Origin: Deferribacter desulfuricans SSM1
GTDB taxonomy: Bacteria; Chrysiogenota; Deferribacteres; Deferribacterales; Deferribacteraceae
Direction of reading: 5' to 3'
Length of the DNA: 64,000 nt
Assembly: GCF_000010985.1 (NCBI RefSeq)
Contig: NC_013940.1
Span: 244,545-308,544, forward strand
This document shows, piece by piece, positions 34,693-41,070 of the stretch. Position 1 is the first letter of the stretch, and each line of letters opens with the position of its first letter. A program made the translations under genes and the position numbers. The notes under the pieces were generated by a model that had not been told where the DNA came from, did not search any database, and worked only from the letters and a program-made list of their open reading frames with translations.

Positions 34693-36080
34693 GAATAAAT
34701 TTATTAACAACAACTAAATGTAATTTTAAATGTAAATATTGTTTTGCTAGAGCTGATACTCATAATAAATACTTTGACCAAGCAGACAAATGGAATATTG
34801 ATTTAAAAAAATTAACAAGATTTTTCCAGGATATTTTAGATTTCCAACATCATGTAATTAGATTACAATATTATGGTGGAGAACCTATATTAAGATTAGA
34901 TAAAATGATTGAAATTGCTAAACATATTCATAATAAAATTAATAAAACATCTTATTCATATCACTCAAAACCAAATGTATTTTTTGGTGTTATTACAAAT
35001 GGTACTTATTTAACTGCAGAGAATATAGAGTCATTAGTCTATTATGGTATTAAATTTAATATAAGTTTTGATTTTGTGGAAGAAATAAGTAAATACAACC
35101 GAGATGAATCAGTTTCAATCAAACATTTAAAAGAAATTGTTAAAAATTATAAAAAAGCAATACATAAACATTATCCTTTTTTAGATAAATATCCGGAGTT
35201 TTATCAAAAAAAATTAATGTCTTTAACAATTCAAACTGTAACAACAAAAAAACATATAAAACTTGGTGCTAGCACTTTATTAGATAGATATAGAGAACTT
35301 TTAAAAAAAATAGACAACGAAAATCCTGATCCTAAATATAAGGGGTTAATTCATTTTAATGTTAAAATATTAGATACAGAACCAATAATTAAAGACTATT
35401 ATCAAGGCAAAATTTCATTTAAAGAATACAAAGAATTTTTAGATAATATATTAGTGACACCTGATGAATTTGAAAATTATTATAGAGATTGCTTAACTTA
35501 TTTAAAAGAAAATGATATACCTCTTTATATTGAAAATAATTTTGTAAATTTTCTATTATGTCTGTTTGGAAAGAGTAGTATTGTAGATAATAATATACTT
35601 TGTTCTTTAGGACAAAATTATTTAAGTATTTTACCTAATGGAGATATTTGGTTATGTCCTACATTTGCTCAATACAGATCATTTAACACTGATAACGCTA
35701 TAAGTAAAGTAGCGTATGTAGGTAATATTAACGATGGTTTACTATACTCTAAGCTGTTTTTATCTGGTGAACTACATGAGAGATTAAATTATATAAACCA
35801 TAATACATCTACATGTCATATGTTTTGTGATGTAGGAGATGTTTGTCAAAGTTGTCCAGCTGATTATATATTAAAAAACAATACTATGAATTCACCTGTT
35901 GGTTCATATAGATGTTCAATATTTAGTAAAATATATAAAGTATGTAATGAATTTTATAATCAATTAGACGAAAAAACAAAAAAAGAATATCATGAACAAG
36001 CACTACTATATCTTTTTGGGTCTAATGAAGCTTATATGCCTGTTAGTAAATATTTAATAGATATTAGTACAAAGAAATAA
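34689..36080 (+). CDS. Radical SAM/SPASM peptide maturase 2
   Basis: A second radical SAM enzyme with C11-x3-C15-x2-C18, GGEP at 63-66, TNG at 103-105 and SPASM cysteines at 305, 323, 376, 380, 386, 389, 409 and 419. The C-x3-C-x5-C-x2-C block has the same spacing as in the preceding enzyme, so the two are paralogs, although diverged. It is somewhat longer, with extra helical residues near 150-260. GAGAGG precedes the ATG that overlaps the upstream stop. Tandem non-identical SPASM enzymes are characteristic of systems such as Hxs, where both are needed for one substrate. Confidence 0.85.
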   Translation: MRINLLTTTKCNFKCKYCFARADTHNKYFDQADKWNIDLKKLTRFFQDILDFQHHVIRLQYYGGEPILRLDKMIEIAKHIHNKINKTSYSYHSKPNVFFGVITNGTYLTAENIESLVYYGIKFNISFDFVEEISKYNRDESVSIKHLKEIVKNYKKAIHKHYPFLDKYPEFYQKKLMSLTIQTVTTKKHIKLGASTLLDRYRELLKKIDNENPDPKYKGLIHFNVKILDTEPIIKDYYQGKISFKEYKEFLDNILVTPDEFENYYRDCLTYLKENDIPLYIENNFVNFLLCLFGKSSIVDNNILCSLGQNYLSILPNGDIWLCPTFAQYRSFNTDNAISKVAYVGNINDGLLYSKLFLSGELHERLNYINHNTSTCHMFCDVGDVCQSCPADYILKNNTMNSPVGSYRCSIFSKIYKVCNEFYNQLDEKTKKEYHEQALLYLFGSNEAYMPVSKYLIDISTKK

Positions 36081-36110
36081 AATAAAAAACAAAAAAAAAA
36101 GAGGTGTTTT

Positions 36111-36956
36111 ATGGTTAATAATATAATAAAAAAAAGTTATTCTATAAAACATATAGAAGATAAACAATTATTTGCGGATATATTAAAATTTACTTATAAT
36201 AAGTTTATCAGTTCTAGAAATCTAACTTATGATATATTTTACTATGAAATGAACAATGATAATATTATTCTTTATTTTAATATAGATAATTATAAGCATC
36301 ATATTGAAACTGTAAAAAAAGATACCTTGAACGATGAATATTATCAATGGATTCTTAATCATGAAATACCGGAAATAATGAACGAATTTTTAAATTTTAG
36401 TTATAATCGATATAATGAAACATATGTAAAAAAAGAATTAGGTATATTAAGCAACAATACATATCAGTTTCTCCAAAAATATTTAGGTTTTTTAAATAAA
36501 AGTATAACCATATTTAGAAACTATCCTGTAATGAGTGATTTTATTAAAAAACTAGAAAATAAATATTATTCAGTTGACCATAGATATGAAATTAATTTTT
36601 CTATTAAGGATTATTATAAATATGCTGAACAAACATATAAATTTGTAGAAAAACAAATTAAAAAAGCTAAACATACTTTTGTAGTCGATACTTATTATTT
36701 AGGTGATAGTATTATTATTTATGAAAAATTATTACAACTACAACAAAAATTAATAAATAAAATTAATTTTACTATATTTACTTCAATTTTAAATGCTTTT
36801 AGAATTTATATATTTACAAATGAATCCGACAATAAAGCAATTAAATTACAGCAAGAACTAGAAGCAATAATTAACAATATAACTACTAAAAAAGAAAATA
36901 GAGAAAATATTAGCTTTAACAAGGTAAACATAACAAATAATAGTTTTATATTATAA
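36111..36956 (+). CDS. Possible HxsD-like accessory protein 2, 281 aa
   Basis: GAGGTG precedes the ATG. The N-terminal domain (YSIKHIEDKQLFADILKFTYNKF, FYYEMNNDNIILYF, then DTLNDEYYQWILNHEIPEIMNEFLNF) parallels the 233-aa protein and weakly the HxsD signature. Residues 160-281 repeat a similar layout (EINFSIKDYYKYAEQTYKFVEKQIKKAK, TFVVDTYYLGDSIIIY), so it may contain two copies. It follows the second radical SAM gene by 30 bases. It is probably a non-enzymatic partner of the maturases; the homology is uncertain. Confidence 0.45.
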   Translation: MVNNIIKKSYSIKHIEDKQLFADILKFTYNKFISSRNLTYDIFYYEMNNDNIILYFNIDNYKHHIETVKKDTLNDEYYQWILNHEIPEIMNEFLNFSYNRYNETYVKKELGILSNNTYQFLQKYLGFLNKSITIFRNYPVMSDFIKKLENKYYSVDHRYEINFSIKDYYKYAEQTYKFVEKQIKKAKHTFVVDTYYLGDSIIIYEKLLQLQQKLINKINFTIFTSILNAFRIYIFTNESDNKAIKLQQELEAIINNITTKKENRENISFNKVNITNNSFIL

Positions 36957-36997
36957 AATATAATATTATAAAATATTTAATGGGAGGGTATTATATT

Positions 36998-37498
36998 ATG
37001 AATTATAAAATAATAAATCATTCGATAAATACTAAACCTTCTAAAATTAATATAGTAGCAGAAGATAGAAAATCTTTTTTTGATTTATTAAACAAATATA
37101 TGACTGATTATTTAGATTATTTAATACAAAACATAAATAATAAAAATAATAAATTTAAACCTATACAACTACCTATACAACAATATACTTTCTACATACA
37201 AAGAGAACCTGATAATGTTAAAAGCGTTGAAACTTATTATAATAATATACAAAATTGTACTATTACTTTAGTATTGAATTATCCAGAAATTCATCAAGTA
37301 GCTTTTACTCCAGAAATTGATATAATAAAAAATATTACTTTTAAATACCATAAGAAACAAATTAAAAATAAATGGCTAAATATAATTAAAAAATATATAA
37401 AAACAAATAATATTAAATTAAATACTTTATTATATAAAGAGATAAAAAACAATCTTTTAATAATTAATAACAGTTTTTTTATAATAAAAAATTTATAA
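36998..37498 (+). CDS. Small accessory protein 3 of the radical SAM operon, 166 aa
   Basis: The ATG at 36998 follows GGGAGGG at 9 bases; the longer reading from 36980 runs through that ribosome site. The protein has a strand-helix opening (SKINIVAEDRKSFFDLLNKYMTDYLDYLI), a central strand region and a long basic Lys/Asn/Ile-rich helix. Its opening is loosely like the other small operon proteins. It is the last gene before the bidirectional terminator at 37508-37532. The function is unknown. Confidence 0.62.
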   Translation: MNYKIINHSINTKPSKINIVAEDRKSFFDLLNKYMTDYLDYLIQNINNKNNKFKPIQLPIQQYTFYIQREPDNVKSVETYYNNIQNCTITLVLNYPEIHQVAFTPEIDIIKNITFKYHKKQIKNKWLNIIKKYIKTNNIKLNTLLYKEIKNNLLIINNSFFIIKNL

Positions 37499-37507
37499 TA
37501 TAAAAAA

Positions 37508-37532
37508 AGATAGTGGTAACAAACCACTATCT
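37508..37532. terminator. Terminator between the radical SAM operon and the His-tail protein
   Basis: A 9-bp stem AGATAGTGG/CCACTATCT with a 7-base loop. On the minus strand it is followed by seven T, a strong intrinsic terminator for the gene whose stop codon lies in the stem. On the plus strand it can also stop the radical SAM operon, more weakly. Confidence 0.8.
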
Positions 37533-38316
37533 AATTATTTGAATTGTGATTATTGTGATTACTATGGTTACTATAAACATCACCACCACGAGTATAATAT
37601 ATTGCTTTTAAACCTGATTTATATACAGAACCATTAGTATTACATTTTACTGTGTAATACATATCAATAGCACCGTATCTTATGTTACTGTAAAGACTAC
37701 TACCAGGAGCAACAGTATAACTATAAGATTTATATTGAGCTTTACCTCTATATGTACCAGAAGGATATCCACCAGAATAATATTTGTAACTTCTACCACA
37801 ATAACTAAAGTCAATATCCCATCTGTTAGATGAATATTTACTAACTTTATTTACATCCGCTGAATATGGACTGTAATATATATAACCATTACCATCATAA
37901 TAAGTTGTTTTATAAAAAGTTATATTTCTATTAAAAAGAGCTTTAGTAGTAGAAACACTACATTTACCACCACCGTAACTTGTTTGAATTTCAATTGAAC
38001 TACCACCATAACCACGATATAAGTTTAAATATATTGGCATACTTACTGTTACTGAAGTTGGACATTTGTTAAAATCTGCTAATGTGTAGGATTTAGTAGT
38101 AGTAGTACCACTATTAACATTTTGAGATATAGTACTACCAGTATTAGATACACTATTTATTATTAATTTTGATTTTATATAACTATCAGTAGCACCTGTA
38201 CTATCAGTACCACCTGCAATTGCATTACTTCCACTTAAACCTGCACCTATAATGCCTATGATTGCAGAAGCTTTTTTTAATTTGTCTTTATTAGGTGTTA
38301 ATACTGATGTACTCAT
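37531..38316 (-). CDS. Exported Gly/Tyr/Ser-rich protein with His-triplet tail (HxsA-like candidate substrate)
   Basis: The ATG at 38316 has AAGGAGGTGA 8 bases upstream. Residues 1-36 are a basic leader followed by a hydrophobic Gly/Ala/Ile segment (AIIGIIGAGLSGSNAIAGG) like a signal peptide. The mature part is Ser/Tyr/Gly/Thr-rich and beta-like, with four Cys (85, 119, 173, 225). The tail ends SNHSNHNNHNSNN, with His at 251, 254 and 257, exactly every third residue. Hxs systems modify exported proteins ending in His-Xaa-Ser repeats using paired radical SAM enzymes, as found next door. Here Asn largely replaces Ser. G+C is higher than in its neighbours. The substrate role is inference. Confidence 0.6.
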   Translation of the reverse strand: MSTSVLTPNKDKLKKASAIIGIIGAGLSGSNAIAGGTDSTGATDSYIKSKLIINSVSNTGSTISQNVNSGTTTTKSYTLADFNKCPTSVTVSMPIYLNLYRGYGGSSIEIQTSYGGGKCSVSTTKALFNRNITFYKTTYYDGNGYIYYSPYSADVNKVSKYSSNRWDIDFSYCGRSYKYYSGGYPSGTYRGKAQYKSYSYTVAPGSSLYSNIRYGAIDMYYTVKCNTNGSVYKSGLKAIYYTRGGDVYSNHSNHNNHNSNN

Positions 38317-38351
38317 AATAGTCACCTCCTTATTATTATACTTCTATTAAT

Positions 38352-38361
38352 TAATATAACT
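38352..38361 (-). promoter_or_regulatory. AGTTATATTA promoter-like element
   Basis: A one-base variant of the recurring decamer on the minus strand, about 36 bases upstream of the His-tail protein start. Confidence 0.4.
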
Positions 38362-38411
38362 AATAAAATTAAATAATGATAATAAAAATTTTATTTTTTT
38401 TGATTAAATTT

Positions 38412-40040
38412 TTATAAACATCTAGTTTCTACTATAGCAGTATTATTTGTAGATAAGTTGTTTGTACTATTACCATTCCAATACCATGCACGGACATAAA
38501 CTCTCCAATAACTTGATGATACACTTACAGCATATGCAGAAATTCCAGTAATTGGATATCCGTTTGTATTAATAGATGCAGGAGTAACAAAAATATATGG
38601 ATTAGTTCCGTTAGGACAATTTGGTTTAGCTACTGTTTGACTATCTCTAACAACAGATTGTTGCATTATAAGTCCTTTCTTTAAATTTAAAACACTCCCA
38701 TTAGCAGCTCGACCAAATGTAATATTTACAGAATTAGTTCTGTAACTATGTCCACCTTTTAAATATAAATCATAATCGTTTGCGGCATTTCTATGAATAC
38801 CAAACATTAAATCGCTATCATTAGTTTGACTATACCTAAACCAATGAGTATTAGAACCATCAAATCTTGAAATCCTTGTTCTGTTATATGCTAAATTTAA
38901 TTGTCCTCCATTAATTGACAATTCGTCATCACCAGTTAACTGAATCCTAACATCATAATCAGTAGTTCCATCATTTGCAAAATCAATATAAGGGGTTCCT
39001 GTACCTCCTAATTCAAGTGATGCACCTTGATCTGTAGATAATAAACCTTTACTATTTGGATCAGTTCCCCATTTAATATTTCCAGTTACATCTACTGTAT
39101 AGTTTGGGTTTGTATTATTAATGCCAACTCTATTATTAGTAGTATCTACAGTTAAAATATTATTAGCAGTTCCACCTATATATAATTTATTTCTGTCAGT
39201 AAATAATTTAGTATCAGTATTAGTTACCGTTACCTGAAAATACTCATCATTTAATGTTGAATCACCATCTCTATTTACTTTTACATTACCTACTACATGT
39301 AAAGCTTCTTGAGCATTAGTTAAACCACCAGTATTGATACCAACTTTTTTATTTACAGAACTTACATATAAAACACCATTACCACCTGTTCCACCTGATT
39401 GAAAATCATTTAGTATATTAACACCATCGGGATCAATTTGATAACCGGTTGGATTTTTTGATGCATCCAAATCTTCCAAAGTAACACCATTAGCTAATAA
39501 TAAGTTTCCATACATTGTTCTTTGTTCGTTAGTTGAAGCCGCATCCCTATGAAGTAAATTGTCTAAAGAAGCTTCTGTACCTGGTGGATTAATTGTAACT
39601 CTAACATAGGGATTACCACTTAATGTTACATATTGTGCACCCGGTACTTTAGATGCAATTTGTCTTGCTACATCAGGAGTTGGTACTCTTGTTTCTATTT
39701 GAAATAGTTTATTGGTCCCCGTATCTATTTTTGAACAACTATAAGAATAACCAAAAGGGTTATTACTTGGAAAATTTGTACCTAAATAATTATTATTCTG
39801 CAAATCAGATAAACTCGAAGGATAATCACCTGTACTATTTGTCTGATAATAATCCATATAATATTTTTTTGCTGCTGCTTGAATCATATTAATTTCCTGT
39901 GCTGTTTTATCAGCACCTACAGTATGCCTTTTCTGTATAAAGGATAATGATGCATAACTTAACATAATAGTGAATATAGTCATTGTAATCATTAATTCTA
40001 TTAATGTAAAACCATGATTATTAAGATTTGCTTTTCGCAT
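38412..40040 (-). CDS. PilV-like type IV minor pilin with tail-fibre-like stalk
   Basis: The N-terminus is a classic prepilin: short basic leader, HG|FTLIELMITMTIFTIML with Glu5, then a pilin helix (about residues 10-60). Residues 60-200 resemble the constant region of R64 PilV. A long middle part holds beta repeats of the kind seen in phage tail fibres (KVGINTGG..., RVGINNTNPNYTVDVTGNIKWG). The C-terminal 90 residues match the PilV tip layout (KPNCPNGTNPYIFV...YAVSVSSSYWRVYVRAWYW...VETRC). PilV sits at the tip of thin conjugative pili and recognises the recipient surface. No shufflon segments are visible. It has its own TGTTATATTA promoter at 40111-40120. Confidence 0.8.
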   Translation of the reverse strand: MRKANLNNHGFTLIELMITMTIFTIMLSYASLSFIQKRHTVGADKTAQEINMIQAAAKKYYMDYYQTNSTGDYPSSLSDLQNNNYLGTNFPSNNPFGYSYSCSKIDTGTNKLFQIETRVPTPDVARQIASKVPGAQYVTLSGNPYVRVTINPPGTEASLDNLLHRDAASTNEQRTMYGNLLLANGVTLEDLDASKNPTGYQIDPDGVNILNDFQSGGTGGNGVLYVSSVNKKVGINTGGLTNAQEALHVVGNVKVNRDGDSTLNDEYFQVTVTNTDTKLFTDRNKLYIGGTANNILTVDTTNNRVGINNTNPNYTVDVTGNIKWGTDPNSKGLLSTDQGASLELGGTGTPYIDFANDGTTDYDVRIQLTGDDELSINGGQLNLAYNRTRISRFDGSNTHWFRYSQTNDSDLMFGIHRNAANDYDLYLKGGHSYRTNSVNITFGRAANGSVLNLKKGLIMQQSVVRDSQTVAKPNCPNGTNPYIFVTPASINTNGYPITGISAYAVSVSSSYWRVYVRAWYWNGNSTNNLSTNNTAIVETRCL

Positions 40041-40110
40041 AGCTACTAACCTCTATTATTAAGTATTAAACAATACTTATTATTTTATTTCATTCTATTA
40101 CTTTAATATA

Positions 40111-40120
40111 TAATATAACA
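40111..40120 (-). promoter_or_regulatory. TGTTATATTA promoter element of the PilV-like gene
   Basis: An exact minus-strand decamer about 70 bases upstream of the pilin start. Confidence 0.5.
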
Positions 40121-40220
40121 AAAATTTTATAAAATTATAAAATTATTATTTTATATATATACTACTATTTTACAAATCTATTTCATATATCTCTATCTAA
40201 TACATTATTTTACTTATATA

Positions 40221-40637
40221 TTATTTTACACATCTTCTCATAAATTGCTTTTTGAAAAGGTCTTGTTCTGTATTAGTAAATACTCCATCATTATAAAAAT
40301 TATTATAATCCATTAATGTAGCTGATGATATTACACCCTGGGTATAATAATATAAACTCTCATTAAGTCCAGTTAAAAACAATAACTGTTGAAACTCATT
40401 ATTATGTTTTTGTTGATAACTATATATACAAGTTCCAAGTAAAAGTCTGGTGTTTCGATTGTTTGGGTCTAAAAAATTTTTTCCAGTTCTGTTATGTATA
40501 CATTGTAAAAGATAAATATGAAGATTAGCTGAAAGTTTACAAAATTTTAATGTATCTTCTTTACTATTACTTATTGTAGCAAAAGATGTTAAATTAAAAA
40601 GAAAACTAATAATAACAACATAAAGTAATTTTTTCAT
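40221..40637 (-). CDS. Small secreted Cys-containing protein, 138 aa
   Basis: The ATG at 40637 follows AAAGGAGA; a longer reading from 40661 has no ribosome site. A signal peptide (MKKLLYVVIISFLFNLTSFA) precedes a helical mature part with four Cys (in FCKLS, LQCIH, GTCIY and RRCVK) that could form two disulfides. The pattern of short Cys-bearing helices resembles small periplasmic pilus-associated proteins, and it lies directly upstream of the PilV-like gene. A variant promoter (TGTTATACTT, 40670-40679) precedes it. The family is unknown. Confidence 0.65.
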   Translation of the reverse strand: MKKLLYVVIISFLFNLTSFATISNSKEDTLKFCKLSANLHIYLLQCIHNRTGKNFLDPNNRNTRLLLGTCIYSYQQKHNNEFQQLLFLTGLNESLYYYTQGVISSATLMDYNNFYNDGVFTNTEQDLFKKQFMRRCVK

Positions 40638-40669
40638 AATAAATATCTCCTTTATATTCAATTAATTTT

Positions 40670-40679
40670 AAGTATAACA
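40670..40679 (-). promoter_or_regulatory. TGTTATACTT promoter-like element
   Basis: A variant of the recurring decamer on the minus strand, about 33 bases upstream of the small secreted protein. Confidence 0.35.
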
Positions 40680-40724
40680 TAAGAAATACATATTTTCAAA
40701 ATTTTTGAAATATAACTAATTTTT

Positions 40725-40734
40725 TGTTATATTA
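40725..40734 (+). promoter_or_regulatory. TGTTATATTA element giving a leaderless start
   Basis: An exact decamer on the plus strand whose -10 part (40728-40733) lies only 7 bases before the ATG at 40741. Transcription would start at or next to the start codon, so the message would be leaderless; no ribosome site is present. Confidence 0.5.
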
Positions 40735-40740
40735 TTCTAC

Positions 40741-41070
40741 ATGATTGATTCAAGATTTATTTTATATATTAATACAATTAATAAAGATTACAAACAAACA
40801 ACTAATCTCACTTTATATATAGATAGTGTAGATGAATTAATATCACAAATTAAAGATTTTAAATCCCACGCTTATTATATGGCCGTAATTCAAAATAAAA
40901 ATGAAATGATAATAGAAATAGAAGAGGGTAAATTAATATTTCCTAATAATCAAGAATTAGCTAACGCTTTGGACTTACATTTGTCATATCAAGTAACTCA
41001 ACAAACATCTCAAAGTCCAGGTTCTACAGATTCTAATAACGAATCATCCAGCTCAGGTTCAAAATCATAA
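40741..41070 (+). CDS. Small accessory-like protein with Ser-rich tail, 109 aa
   Basis: Residues 20-70 (LTLYIDSVDELISQIKDFKSHAYYMAVIQNKNEMIIEIEEGKLIF) share the strand-helix opening of the small proteins in the radical SAM operon. The tail is Gln/Ser/Gly/Asn-rich and ends in repeated Ser. The start is leaderless by the promoter position. Its last 61 bases overlap, on the opposite strand, the 3' end of the zincin/VWA gene, so the Ser-rich tail is encoded antisense to the other protein's acidic tail. It may be a stray member of the radical SAM accessory family. Confidence 0.5.
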   Translation: MIDSRFILYINTINKDYKQTTNLTLYIDSVDELISQIKDFKSHAYYMAVIQNKNEMIIEIEEGKLIFPNNQELANALDLHLSYQVTQQTSQSPGSTDSNNESSSSGSKS

